Origin: Roseiarcus sp963820775
Lineage (GTDB): Bacteria > Pseudomonadota > Alphaproteobacteria > Rhizobiales > Beijerinckiaceae
Assembly (NCBI GenBank): GCA_963820775.1
Contig: CAWGBF010000008.1
Span: 558,001 to 622,000 of the forward strand
Direction of reading: 5' to 3'
Length of the DNA: 64,000 nt
Part shown: piece after piece, positions 9,897 through 19,904 of the stretch
How the letters are laid out: each line of letters starts with the position of its first letter
How positions within the stretch are numbered: position 1 is the stretch's first letter
Translations under genes and position numbers: made by a program
The notes under the pieces: model-generated
What the model saw: the letters and a program-made list of their open reading frames with translations, nothing else
What the model was told of the DNA's origin: nothing
Database searches by the model: none

Positions 9897-10082
9897 TCAA
9901 CCGATCATTGGGACCGTCTCGGTGAACATGAGCAGCGCCTTGCTTCGGTCGACGAACCTCATCTCGTCCGGCTTTATGACCTCCTCGTATGTCCGCGACG
10001 CGAACACGCCCAGGAAACCGGCCATGTGATCGAACCAGATTCCGGCCTCCGCTGCGGGTCGAAACCGAGCCAGTCTGATTGA
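9897..10082 (-). pseudogene. C-terminal remnant of an unrecognised protein
   Basis: An open frame reads IWFDHMAGFLGVFASRTYEE then FVDRSKALLMFTETVPMIG and a stop at 9897. Composition and codon use look like real coding sequence, but the frame ends upstream at the edge of the lptM leader repeat (10072), with no start or N-terminal domain. I do not recognise the family with certainty. It looks like the tail of a gene cut at the repeat boundary. Confidence 0.35.
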
Positions 10083-10236
10083 CCTTGGCCCTGACGCTTC
10101 GGAAAAGGGGCGCGCCGCCGCCGCCTCGCCTCGGCCCGCCGTTTCTGTATAGTGCCGGCGACCATCCGGAGTCGCTCGTGGCCGCCCGCTTCTCGTATCG
10201 TTTCGTCAGGCCCTCACGCCTGAAGACGCTCGCCGT
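10072..10236 (+). repeat. lptM leader region, second copy of the 3301-3457 repeat
   Basis: This is the intact member of the pair. It spans the upstream sequence and the first 20 codons of lptM and aligns with 3301-3457 in the same orientation. Confidence 0.75.
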
Positions 10237-10420
10237 TCTGCTCGCGCTCGGTCTCGCGGCTTGCGGCCGATATGGGCCGTTGGAGCCTCCGCCCGACCCC
10301 AATGCGCCGCCCAAACCCGCCAGCTCGAGCCCCGCCAATATGAACGTCCTGTCCAAGCCGTCGATCCCGCCGATTGTGCCGCCGAAGCAGCCGTTCTTCC
10401 TCGATTTCCTGCTGAAATAA
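10178..10420 (+). CDS. lptM: LptM-type small lipoprotein
   Basis: 80-residue predicted lipoprotein of the LptM/YifL family, an outer-membrane partner of the LptDE lipopolysaccharide translocon. The signal peptide ends in the lipobox LGLAAC, followed by GRYGPLEPP, the conserved start of mature LptM. The mature part is Pro-rich and ends FFLDFLL. The likely start is GTG 10178. It lies 16 bases before lysA, the usual alphaproteobacterial arrangement. In relatives argH commonly precedes lptM; here it is absent and remnants lie upstream instead. Confidence 0.8.
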   Translation: MAARFSYRFVRPSRLKTLAVLLALGLAACGRYGPLEPPPDPNAPPKPASSSPANMNVLSKPSIPPIVPPKQPFFLDFLLK

Positions 10421-10436
10421 GCCTAGTCTCCCGCGA

Positions 10437-11713
10437 ATGCGCCCCTTCTCCTATCGCAACGGCGTTCTTCACGCCGAGGACGTCGCCTTGGCGACGATCG
10501 CGGACGCCGTCGGCAACGCCCTTCTATTGCTATTCGAGCAGCCGCGATCGAACGGAGCTTCGAGGCGTTTCGGAGCGCCTTCGCCGGCCAGAACATGGCT
10601 GTTTCCTACGCGATGAAGGCCAATTCGAATCAGGCGGTGCTGACGACACTGGCCAGGCTCGGCGCGGGCATGGACGTGGTCAGCGAGGGGGAGCTGAGAC
10701 GCGCGCGGGCGGCCGGCGTCCCGGGGGAGCGCATCATCTTCTCCGGAGTCGGCAAGACGCTGGCCGAGATGAACCTCGGGCTCGACGAGAAAATCTTCTG
10801 CTTCAATGTCGAATCGGAGCCGGAACTCGAGGCGCTGTCGCGCGTGGCCTCGAGCCGCGGCGCCGTCGCGCCGATCGCCATTCGCGTCAATCCGGACGTC
10901 GATCGCGCGCACCCACGCCAAGATCGCGACCGGAAAGTCGGAGAACAAGTTCGGCGTGCCGATCTCGCGCGCCCGCGACGTCTACGCGTACGCCCGCGCC
11001 CTGCCGGGTTTGAGCATCCACGGCGTCGACATGCATATCGGCTCGCAGATCACCGATCTTCAGCCGTTCGACGACGCGTTCGCGCTGCTCGCCGAGTTCG
11101 TGCAGGCGCTGAGAGCCGACGGGCATCGAATCGAGCATGTCGATCTCGGCGGCGGCCTCGGCATTGCTTATCGCAACGACAACAATCCGCCGCCCTCGCC
11201 CGAGCAATACGCCAAGGTCGTCGCCAAGCGCACGGCTGCGCTCGGCTGCAAGGTGCTGTCTGGAGCCAGGCCGAGCGATCGTCGGCGATGCCGGCGCGCT
11301 GGTCGCCTCGGTCATTTACCTCAAGAAGGGCGAGAACAAGCATTTCGTGATCGTCGATGCGGCGATGAACGATCTCGTCCGGCCGACGCTCTATGACGCG
11401 CATCACGAGATCCTGCCGGTGAAAGATGCCGAGGCGCCTGGCGCGCATCTGCATGCGCAGCGACGTGGTCGGCCCGGTCTGCGAAAGCGGCGATTATCTG
11501 GCGCTCGACCGCGACCTGCCCGAACTTGGCCCAGGCGACCTCATCGCGGTCATGAGCGCGGGCGCCTATGGCGCCGTGCAGGCCGGAACCTATAATTCCC
11601 GCCTCCTGGTTCCCGAAGTGCTGGTGAAAGGCGCGGAATACGCTGTTGTGAGGCCGCGGCGGACTTATGAGGAATTGATCGGCCTCGACACACTTCCGCC
11701 GTGGTTGAAGTGA
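10437..11713 (+). pseudogene. lysA: Diaminopimelate decarboxylase, several frameshifts
   Basis: PLP enzyme converting meso-diaminopimelate to L-lysine, the last step of lysine synthesis. All landmarks are present in order but in different frames: MRPFSYRNGVLHAEDVALA (start ATG 10437), the PLP lysine in YAMKANSN, GMDVVSEGELRRA, NPDVD, HIGSQI, DLGGGLGI, EPGRAIVGDAGALV, CESGDYLA and the C-terminal YEELIGLDTLPPWL ending at 11713. Shifts fall near 10520, 10905, 11270 and 11450. Length after repair is about 425 residues, normal for LysA. Because lysA is normally needed for lysine synthesis, consensus errors are more likely than loss, unless a second copy exists elsewhere. Confidence 0.85.
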
Positions 11714-11818
11714 GGCTTAGGGTGCCAGGAATCGGCGGAGCGTGGCTCGCTGGCCTGAAACTTGCGCCTGAGACAATCGCGCACAATCTGACACGCCAAT
11801 AAGGATCACGGCATCGTA

Positions 11819-14453
11819 GTGAAGGACCCGGCGGTGAAGGACTCGGACAAGCCATCGATCGGCGGCGGGCGGCTCGCGGCGCTCGCGGTCCTGGCGCGAC
11901 GCGTGCTTTTGGTCGAGCGCGTGTGGCCGCCGCTCGTCTTCGCGCTCGCCGTCCTGATCCTGTTTCTCGCCGCCTCATGGGCGGGCGCCTGGCAGTTCGC
12001 GCCGCGCTCATTCCGCATCGCCGGCGTTGTCCTGTTCGCGCTCGGCGCCGGATTAGCCCTCTCGCCTCTCATGCGATTGCGCCGCCCGGCGGCGCGCGAG
12101 GTGCTCGCCCGGCTCGACCGCGACGCGAAGGTCGAGCCACCGTCCCGCCTCCTCGCTCGCCGACACTCTCGCCAACGACCACGGCGATCCCGGCACGCAG
12201 GCGCTTTGGGCGGCCCATCGGGCGCGGCTCGAGCGCGAGGTCGACGCGATCCGCGTCGCCCCGCCCTCGCCGGCATGGCGACGCGGGATCCTTACGCGCT
12301 CCGCTTCGCCGTGGCGATGCTCGCCTTCGCGGCGGCGGTCGTGGCGGGCCCGGAGATGTACGGCCGCCTCGCCTCAGCTTTCGACTGGCGCAGCGATGAG
12401 GCTGTCGCCGCGGCGGCGGCGAGCCGCATCGACGCGTGGATCGACCCGCCGCCTTACGCCGGCCGGCCGCCGCTGGTGATCGACTTCAAGACCGCCGATC
12501 CGCAGACGCTCAGCGTCCCGGAAGATTCGGTTCTGGTGGTGCGCGGCGATCCGAGCGTCGTCGAGACGCGCGTCGAGGGCGCGATAACGCCGTCAGAGCA
12601 GAAAAACGAGGCGCCCGCCAAGGCGCCGCCCACAAACGCTCCGACCGAGAAGCGGTGGACGATCCATGGGCCCGGCAAGGCGACGATCTTGCGCGGGGGC
12701 AAGCCCGTGGCGGTCGTCGTCCTCGCTGTCACCCCGGCTGGCATTCCGACGATTGTCTCGACCGAGGACCCGCGCGCCAACCTCAGCGGCACGCTGACGT
12801 TGGCCTACCGACACTCAGGACCGGTTCGGGCTCGCCAGCGCCCGGGCGGACTTCGCCCGTTCGCATGAAGGCCCAGGTCCCGCCCCGCGCACGCTGGCCC
12901 CGCCGCCCCAGGCGGCCCTGCAACTGCCGCCGACCGCCAATGGCGTCGGCGACGGGCGCACGACTGTCGATCTCTCCGAGCACCCTTGGGCGGGCGCCAA
13001 GGTGACGATGACGCCTCAGCGCGGTCAGCATTTCGGGCAAGACCGGCGAGAGCGCGCCGATCGAAGTGACGCTGCCGCAGCGGATCTTCCGCAATCCACT
13101 CGCCCGCGCGCTCGTCGAGCAGCGCCGCAACCTCATTCTCGACCCGGACCATGCGCCAAAGCAGGTCGAAATGGCGCTGAGCGGGCTCACGATCGCGCCG
13201 GAATTGTTCGACACCCCGGCCAATATCTATCTCGGTCTCAAGCAGGCCAAGACCTCGCTCGAGCACGCGCGCAGCGACGCTGATCTGCTTGACGTGGCCG
13301 CCTTGCTTTGGGCGATGGCGCAGCAGCTCGAGAACGGCGACGCCTCGAAAGCCGAGCGCGACCTGCGCGCCGCCGAGCAGGCGCTGCGCGAAGCGCTTCA
13401 GCGCGGCGCGAGCGACGAGGAAATCAAGAAGCTGATGCAGCAATTGCGTGAGGCCGCCAACCGCTTCATGAGCGAGATGGCGCGCAACTCGCCGCCCGAC
13501 AGCAATCCCGAGGACCAGAACCTCCAGGCGCAGGATCTCGACAAGCTGATCGACCAGATGGAGGACACCGCGCGCAACGGCTCGCGCGAAGACGCTCAAG
13601 CGATGCTCGACCAGATGCAGGAGATGTTCGAGAACATGCGCAGCGCGCAGGACGAGCCAGGAAAGCCCGGGCGAACGCGAGATGCGCAAGCAGATCGGCG
13701 AACTCGAGAAGCTCCTTCGCGACCAGCAGGCTTTGCGCGACGACACCTTCCGCAGCGACCAGAAGGATCGCGCGCGCAAACGGGCGCGGCGCAATCAATC
13801 GTCGCCGGACCAGCAGGACTTGCAGGGGCAACCGGACCAGGATGGTTCGAACCCTCCCGACCAGAGCGACAACGATTCCGACCAGGCGGACAACCAGGAC
13901 CAGGACCAGGCGGATAAAGGCCAACCGCAGCTCGGCGATCGCCAGCAGGAGCTGCGCGACCGCCTCGCCGAATTGCAGCGCAAGCTCAAGAGCTTGGGGA
14001 TGAAGGGCGAGAAGGGCTTCGACGACGCGCAAGGCGATATGAAGGAAGCCGAAGGCGACCTCAAGGGCGGTCAGGGCGAAATCGGGCAAGAGCGGGCAGG
14101 GCGGCAAGGGCGCGGCGGTCGACGCGCAGGGCCGCGCGCTCGAGGCGCTGCGCGACGGCGCCCAGGGGCTGCAGAAGCAGATGGAAGGCCAAGGCCAGGG
14201 CAAGGGCAAGAGCAAGGGAGGCAAGGGCACTTATGTCGGGCGCAGGAGCCGGCCGGGGGAACAGCTCGGCGACGATCCGCTCGGCCGCGGAGCGGAAGGC
14301 GAGAAGGGCCGCGAGGACGGGCCGCTCAGGGAGTCGGCGGGCGCCGCCGAGCGCGCGCGCCGCGTCATGGAGGAGTTGCGCCGCCGTCTCGCCGACCCCG
14401 CCCGCCCGGTCGACGAGCGCGACTATCTCGAACGGCTGATGAAGCGGGACTGA
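11819..14453 (+). pseudogene. TIGR02302/DUF4175 family membrane protein, multiple frameshifts
   Basis: Large alphaproteobacterial protein of unknown function that typically follows lysA. A GTG at 11819 opens a frame with two N-terminal membrane segments (WPPLVFALAVLILFLAASW; VVLFALGAGLALSPL) and a third further on (FAVAMLAFAAAVVAGPEMY). A periplasmic part has the family motif WIDPPPYAGRPPL, then a long helical region (LDVAALLWAMAQQLENGD..). A Gln/Asp-rich low-complexity tail carries DQ-rich runs and ends YLERLMKRD at 14453. Frame changes are needed near 12165, 12830, 13020, 13670 and 14095. Repaired length is about 875 residues, normal for the family. Confidence 0.8.
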
Positions 14454-14666
14454 GCCGCGCTGAAGCGCCGTCGAACGGCGGCCGCGGGATGCGTGCGGTT
14501 TTGCGCACGACGCAAGCTTTTCAGTCGCTTAAGCCGCTTTTTCTGCAACGGACGCGATAGCGCGGCGGCTCCCCGCGCCCGGCCCGGCCGCACAGATTGC
14601 GCGGCCGGAACAGACGCGCATAATGACCAAAAATAATGGCTCGTGCGCCCTTGGGGGGCAAACGCG

Positions 14667-16231
14667 ATGGTCGAGCTCGACGGCGTCGCTAGTGTGGCGG
14701 ATGTGGCTCGCATGCAGGCGCTCCGTCGCGGAAACGCGGCAGCGCTTTTGTTCGAGGGCCGGGCGACCACCTTTGCGGAGGTCGACGCCACGGCGTCCCG
14801 CGTCGCCAGCGCGTTGATCGGGTCAGGCGTCCGGACGCAGGAGCGGGTCGCCTATCTCAGTAAGAACACCGATCATTTCCTGCCCTGCCTGATGGGCGCC
14901 TGCAAGGCGCGCGTTGCGTTGGCGTCGTTCAACTTTCGCCTCGCCGCGCCGGAGATCGCCCGCCTGCTCGAGGACACGGCGCCAGGATTCTGTTCGTCGG
15001 CCAGGACGTCGCCGAGCTTGCGGACGAGGCCATCGCCTTGCTCGCTTCGAAGCCGCGCCGCATCGCGCTCGGCTTCGACCGCCAAGGCTACGAGCGGTAT
15101 GATGCATGGATTGAATCCGCGGCGCCGGAGGACCCCAGGCTCGAGGCGGACCCGCAGGACGACGCGATCCAGCTCTACACGTCGGGCACGACCGGCGTCC
15201 CCAAAGGGGTTCGGTTGACCAACCGCAGCTATCTCGCTGCCTTCGCGCTCGCGGCCGGTTCAGGCCTCCTGAACTACGAAGCGGGCGACACGGTGCTCGC
15301 GGCGATGCCGTTCTTCCACGTCGCCGGCGTCAATGTCGCGCTGCTCGCGATGGCGAGCGGCGCGCGTTCGGCGATCCTCAGAGACGCCGCGCCGCAGCTC
15401 ATTCTCGACTCGATCGGCAAGGAGCGAGTCAATCATGCGTTCCTCGCGCCAGTGCTCATTCAGATGTGATGCAAGCCCCAGGGATCGGGAGCGCTGACCT
15501 CTCCAGTATGAGGGTGCTCTCCTACGGCGCTCGCCCATCTCCGAGGATTTGCTCAAGCGCGCGAGCGCCCACTTTCGCTGCGAGTTCGATTCAGGTCTAT
15601 GGCATGACCGAGATCTGCGGAGCGGGCACGTTCCTCGCCAGCGCCGATCATGATCCCGGGAAGGGCAAGCTGCGCTCCTGCGGCGTCGCCTCGCGGGCGT
15701 CGAGCTCAAGATCGTCACGGCGACGGCGAGGAAGTCCCACAAGGTGAGGTCGGGGAAGCGGTGATCCGCTCTCCGGTTGTCATGAAGGGCTATTGGAACA
15801 AGCCCCGACGCGACCGCCGCCTCCATCCACGACGGCTGGATGCTGAGCGGCGACGCAGCCTATATGGACGAGGACGGCTATGTCTTCATCTATGACCGGG
15901 TGAAGAACATGATCGTGACGCGCGGCGAGAACGTCTATCCGGCCGAGGTGGAGAACGCCCTCTTCGGTCATCCAGCTATAGCCGACGCGGCCGTGATCGG
16001 CGTCCCCGACGACACATGGGGCGAGGCGGTGAAAGCGATCGTCGTCTCGAAGTCGGGGGCGGCGCAGGACGCGGCCGACATCATCGCCTGGGCGCTGGCG
16101 CGCATCGCGAATTTCAAGACGCCGAAGTCGGTCGATTTCATCGACGCCATCCCGCGCAACCCACCGGAAAAATCCTCAGGCGTGAATTGCGCGAGCCCTA
16201 TTGGAAAGGCCGCGACCGCAGGGTCAATTGA
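14667..16231 (+). pseudogene. AMP-dependent acyl-CoA synthetase, multiple frameshifts
   Basis: ATP-dependent fatty-acyl or aryl-acyl CoA ligase of the ANL superfamily. ATG 14667 begins MVELDGVASVADVARMQ. The phosphate-binding motif YTSGTTGVPKGV, the A5 motif VYGMTEICG and the hinge/A8 region ENVYPAEVENALFGHP are visible. The last residues LRRELREPYWKGRDRRVN stop at 16231. At least five breaks occur (near 14985, 15470, 15530, 15690, 15815), so the roughly 510-residue protein is split over all three frames. The substrate cannot be assigned. Its 3' end is duplicated downstream of the next gene. Confidence 0.8.
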
Positions 16232-16254
16232 GCCGGAGTGGACGCAGGCGCTTC
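16171..16254 (+). repeat. 3' end of acyl-CoA synthetase gene, left copy of a direct repeat
   Basis: This segment encodes ILRRELREPYWKGRDRRVN plus the following GAGTGGACGC..CGCTTC. It is repeated in the same orientation at 17573-17660, with the shared block GGCCGCGACCGCAGGGT in the middle. The metallo-hydrolase gene lies exactly between the two copies. Confidence 0.8.
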
Positions 16255-16507
16255 ATGGCAGCCGTTGGCGGGTTATAGTAAGACTAATACCTGGGCTGTC
16301 AGTTCACCCCACCCACCTATCCAATTTACGAGCTCGACACATTACCGGCTCATGAAGCGGCAGTGCGCGGCCCGGTTTCAAATTTCTACTTCTGGACTGC
16401 GTACCCAAGTCATCACAGGATTGTGATCGCCCTCATCGAAGCGTAGACTGAGGAGCACGGTGTGGCCGCGCGGCCCGCCGCAAGAAAAGACATTCAGGAG
16501 GAATTGA

Positions 16508-17512
16508 ATGCAATCCCTCACTAGGATCGCCCTCACCCGTCGTGAGCTAATGACTAGCGCGGCGCTTGGAGCCGCATCGCTCGCGTTACCCAGGCAGACC
16601 CTTGCGAAGATGCCGACCGGTCTACCGCAAGCGCCGTATTTTTTCCAATTCAATCTTGGCGGCGCCGAATGCACGATTGTCTCAGACGGTCAACTGCCGC
16701 TGGGCAAACCGGCCAACTCCTTCCTCAACATCACGAAGGAGGAGATCGACCGCGAGTTGCGTGACAACTTCCTGCCCGCCTCGTCGGCCGTGTTGGAGCA
16801 GAACATACTCGTCGCTAACTTTGGCGATCGGGTCGTTTTATTCGATACCGGAATGGGCGTGGATGATTTGTTTGGGAAGTCGACTGGCAAGCTGATGTCT
16901 TCGCTACATGCGGCAGGAGTCGATCCGGATGGTGTTGACGCTGTAGTGATGAGCCACGCTCATATCGATCATTGCGGCGGTCTCGTGGCCGCCGACGGGA
17001 GTCTAAACTTTCCGAATGCGCAGTATTTCATTGGCGAACCGGACTTCAACTACTGGACCGACGACTTGAAGATTCCGGCCAACTACCCGGCGCGCCCGCA
17101 CTTCCTAAACCAGGCGCGGAAGAACCTCCTACCCGTCAAGGACCGCATTCATTTCTACAAGGACAACGAGGAGATACTGCCGGGGGTGACCGCCTTATCC
17201 GCGCCAGGGCACACGGTCAGCCATTCGATATTCATGATCAACACCGGCGGGCATCAACTTTGCTATGTCGGCGACCTCGCGCACCATCCGGTGTTGCTGC
17301 TGGAGCATCCGCGCACGCATTTTGCTTACGATACCGATCCAGTGCAGTCGGCGGAAAGTCGCGTTCGGATGCTGGGCATGCTGGCTACCAACCGCGTCCC
17401 CCTCCTGGCTTATCACTTCGCTTGGCCGGGCGTTGGACATGTAGCGACGGCCGGTGACGGCTTCCGCTACTTCCCGCTCGGCATGGATATGGAGACAGTC
17501 GCGGAGATCTAG
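16508..17512 (+). CDS. TAT-exported MBL-fold metallo-hydrolase
   Basis: 334-residue metallo-beta-lactamase-fold hydrolase, predicted periplasmic. The N-terminus has a twin-arginine type leader (LTRRELMTSAALGAASLAL). The metal-binding core is intact: HAHIDHCGG supplies the HxHxDH ligands, followed by the His of GHTVSHS and the Asp of VGDLAHH, with a late His in LLAYHFAWPG. The length fits MBL esterase/lactonase-like proteins; the substrate is unknown. AGGAGG at 16496-16501 is well spaced to ATG 16508. No frameshift is present, unlike flanking genes. The gene is bracketed by duplicated 3' ends of the acyl-CoA synthetase gene, which suggests insertion at that junction. Confidence 0.88.
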   Translation: MQSLTRIALTRRELMTSAALGAASLALPRQTLAKMPTGLPQAPYFFQFNLGGAECTIVSDGQLPLGKPANSFLNITKEEIDRELRDNFLPASSAVLEQNILVANFGDRVVLFDTGMGVDDLFGKSTGKLMSSLHAAGVDPDGVDAVVMSHAHIDHCGGLVAADGSLNFPNAQYFIGEPDFNYWTDDLKIPANYPARPHFLNQARKNLLPVKDRIHFYKDNEEILPGVTALSAPGHTVSHSIFMINTGGHQLCYVGDLAHHPVLLLEHPRTHFAYDTDPVQSAESRVRMLGMLATNRVPLLAYHFAWPGVGHVATAGDGFRYFPLGMDMETVAEI

Positions 17513-17572
17513 CAAATCAGGGGCGCCATGGCCGGCTTCGTCGGCGCCGGCCGTGAGCCCCGAGATGACACG

Positions 17573-17660
17573 GATCCTGAGGCGGGAATTGCGCAAGCCC
17601 TAGCCTAGGCCGCGACCGCAGGGTGGGTTGAACTCGAACCAGAGTGGACGCCAACGCTTC
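17573..17660 (+). repeat. Right copy of the synthetase 3'-end direct repeat
   Basis: It encodes ILRRELRKP then a stop, followed by GGCCGCGACCGCAGGGT and GAGTGGACGC..CGCTTC, matching 16171-16254. It has no open reading frame of its own and is a relic of the duplicated gene end. Confidence 0.8.
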
Positions 17661-17723
17661 GTCGCGCTACGCGAAGCGGCATCAGCCGGCGACGCAATGC
17701 GTGCCAGCCGGCGCGGGAAAAGC

Positions 17724-18353
17724 ATGGTCCGGCTCAACGTCATCTACACCCGCACCGGCGATAAGGGCGAAACCGGGCTTGGCGACGGAACGCGGCGATC
17801 GAAGAGCGACGCGCGCGTCGCGGCGATGGGCGATGTGGACGAAACGAATTGCGCCATCGGTCTCGCGCTGCTTGCGGTGCGCCATGCGAGCGACGCGGCC
17901 GATCTCGCGATCGAGCCGGCGCTGACGCGCATCCAGAACGATCTGTTCGATCTCGGCGCCGACCTCTGCCTGCCGCGCCCGGTTCACGAAGCGCCCGGGG
18001 AGGTCCTGCGCGTCGCGCCGTCTCAAGTTCAGGCGCTCGAACACGCCATCGACGCGCTTAATGAGAGGCTCCATCCGCTGCGCTCGTTCGTGCTGCCCGG
18101 CGGCGCGGCGGCCGCCGCCGCCTTGCATCAGGCGCGCGCAATCTGCCGGCGGGCGGAGCGAACCATGGTCGCTCTCGCCGCGATCGAGGGCGAGGAAGTC
18201 GGCGAGGCCGCGCTGGCCTATATCAATCGCCTGTCCGATTATCTGTTCGTCGCCGCGCGCGCCGCCAACGACTTCGGCATGTCAGACGTGCTGTGGACGC
18301 CCGGCGCCAATCAGAGCGAAAGCGCGAGTCAGACCGAAGACGATGAGCGATAG
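17724..18353 (+). CDS. PduO-type ATP:cob(I)alamin adenosyltransferase
   Basis: Transfers the adenosyl group of ATP to cob(I)alamin, giving coenzyme B12, for example for methylmalonyl-CoA mutase. It is 209 residues with family motifs throughout: YTRTGDKGETGLGDG near residue 8 (ATP loop), GDVDETNCAIG, FDLGADL, then RSFVLPGG, RAICRRAERTMVAL and INRLSDYLFVAARAAN. ATG 17724 gives the standard N-terminus; longer forms would run into the repeat at 17573-17660. It overlaps the downstream kinase gene by 11 bases. It is intact and normal in length. Confidence 0.92.
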   Translation: MVRLNVIYTRTGDKGETGLGDGTRRSKSDARVAAMGDVDETNCAIGLALLAVRHASDAADLAIEPALTRIQNDLFDLGADLCLPRPVHEAPGEVLRVAPSQVQALEHAIDALNERLHPLRSFVLPGGAAAAAALHQARAICRRAERTMVALAAIEGEEVGEAALAYINRLSDYLFVAARAANDFGMSDVLWTPGANQSESASQTEDDER

Positions 18354-19446
18354 CCAAGGCCTAGAAACTGCGATCGGCGTCATTAGCGGCACGTCGATGG
18401 ACGGAATTGACGTCGCACTGATCGAAAGCGACGGCGAGGCTGAGCTCAAGACCGGACCCTCGGCGACCTTCCCCTACCCGCTCGCGGTCGCGCAGCGTCT
18501 TCGCGCGGTGGTCGCCGACTTGAGCGAAGCCCAGGCGCCGCAACTCGAGCTCGAGCGCCTGGTGACCGACGCCCATGTCGCGGCGGTGGAGGCGTTTCTC
18601 GAGCGATTTTCGGTTAGCCGCGAGCGCGTCGCGCTCGTTGGCCTGCACGGTCAGACGATCCTGCATCGCCCGCGCGTCGGGTTGACGCGGCAGCTGTGCG
18701 ACGGCGCGCGCGCTGCGGCGGCGCTCAAGATCGACGTGGTCTCGGACTTTCGTTCGGCCGACGTCGCCGCTGGCGGCGAAGGCGCGCCGCTGGCGCCCAT
18801 CTATCACGCCGCGATGGCGGCGGGCCTCGAGCGGCCGCTGATGATCCTCAACTGGGGCGGGGTCGGCAACGTCACCTATCTGGGCGTGAAAGGAGAGATC
18901 ATCGCGTTCGACACCGGCCCGGCCAATGCGCTGATCGACGACTTTCTCATTGCAAGACGCGGGCTGGCGTTCGACGAAAACGGCGCGCTGGGCGGAAGCG
19001 GGCGCGTCGACGCCAAGGCGCTCGCCACTCTGATGAGCGATCCCTATTTCGACCGCCCGCCGCCGAAATCGCTCGACCGCAATCACTTCAACGCCGCCGC
19101 GGCCTGCGTCAAAAGCCTCAGCGACGCGGATGGCGCGGCGACGCTCGGCGCCTTCACGGTCGAATCGACCGCGGCCGCGCTGAAGCATGTCCCGCAGGCG
19201 CCGGCGCGCTGGCTGGTCGGCGGCGGCGGGCGACGGAACCCGAGCCTCATGCGCCGGCTCAGCGAACGGCTGCAAGTGAAGGTCGAGCCGGTCGAGGCGA
19301 TCCGCTTCGACGGCGACAGCATCGAGGCGCAATGTTTCGCCTATTGCGCTTTGCGTTCGCGGCGCGGGCTGCCAATTTCCTTCCCGACCACGACCGGCGT
19401 CCCAATGCCGATGACCGGCGGCGTCTTCTCGCCGGCGCAAACCTGA
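18343..19446 (+). CDS. anmK: Anhydro-N-acetylmuramic acid kinase
   Basis: Cell-wall recycling enzyme: phosphorylates and opens 1,6-anhydroMurNAc to MurNAc-6-phosphate. It is 367 residues. The N-terminal ASKHA-fold phosphate motif GVISGTSMDGIDVALIE, LHGQTILHRP, NWGGVGNVTYLG, FDTGPANALIDD and the C-terminal WLVGGGGRRNP are all seen. The start ATG 18343 lies inside the end of the adenosyltransferase gene (11-base overlap), implying coupled translation. A hairpin just after the stop probably ends the transcript. Confidence 0.93.
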   Translation: MSDSQGLETAIGVISGTSMDGIDVALIESDGEAELKTGPSATFPYPLAVAQRLRAVVADLSEAQAPQLELERLVTDAHVAAVEAFLERFSVSRERVALVGLHGQTILHRPRVGLTRQLCDGARAAAALKIDVVSDFRSADVAAGGEGAPLAPIYHAAMAAGLERPLMILNWGGVGNVTYLGVKGEIIAFDTGPANALIDDFLIARRGLAFDENGALGGSGRVDAKALATLMSDPYFDRPPPKSLDRNHFNAAAACVKSLSDADGAATLGAFTVESTAAALKHVPQAPARWLVGGGGRRNPSLMRRLSERLQVKVEPVEAIRFDGDSIEAQCFAYCALRSRRGLPISFPTTTGVPMPMTGGVFSPAQT

Positions 19447-19448
19447 AA

Positions 19449-19476
19449 AGGGCCCCGCTTGCGCGAGGCCCTGTTT
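19449..19476. terminator. Hairpin terminator between convergent genes
   Basis: Arms AGGGCC and GGCCCT extend inward by CGC/GCG around a TTGC loop and are followed by GTTT. The hairpin lies between anmK (+) and the secreted protein gene on the minus strand, so it may serve both directions. Confidence 0.55.
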
Positions 19477-19496
19477 AAACCGCGAGAGCGCAACCG

Positions 19497-19904
19497 TCAG
19501 CAGACGTTCACGGACTGCTGGCCGAGGTAATTGCCGTAAGCGTCATAGGTCGGCCGAACCTGCCAGCAGCCGCCGCCATAGCCATAGCCGCCGCCCCAAT
19601 AGGGGGAGCTGGCGATAGCCGCGCCCGTCAGCACGCCCGCCGCAATCGCCGGGCCCCACCAGCCGCCGTACCAGACGCCGCCGCGCCAATAGCCCGGATG
19701 CCAACTCCGGCCTCCGGCCCAGCCGCCATGCCAGCCGCCGCCGCGCCAACCGCCGCCATGCCAGCCTCCGCCGTGCCAGCCGCCTCCATGCCAACCACCG
19801 CCGCCCCAGCCGCCGGCCGATGCTGGGGCCGTCGGCAGAACGACAGCCGCCGCCATCGCCAGCGACGCCAATCCGGCGACAATTGTCTTCGAAATCCTGG
19901 TCAT
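19497..19904 (-). CDS. Secreted Gly/Trp/His-rich protein, paralogue A
   Basis: 135-residue predicted exported protein of unknown function. The signal peptide (TIVAGLASLAMAAAVVL, cleavage after ASA) is followed by tandem repeats of the type GGGWH (residues about 32-62). A hydrophobic segment (WGPAIAAGVLTGAAIASS) and a C-terminal block, CWQVRPTYDAYGNYLGQQSV then NVC, complete it. ATG 19904 is preferred because GGAGG lies five bases upstream. It shares architecture and C-terminal pattern (CW..R..YLG..VN[VI]C) with the next minus-strand gene. The two end cysteines could form a disulphide. Confidence 0.75.
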   Translation of the reverse strand: MTRISKTIVAGLASLAMAAAVVLPTAPASAGGWGGGGWHGGGWHGGGWHGGGWRGGGWHGGWAGGRSWHPGYWRGGVWYGGWWGPAIAAGVLTGAAIASSPYWGGGYGYGGGCWQVRPTYDAYGNYLGQQSVNVC

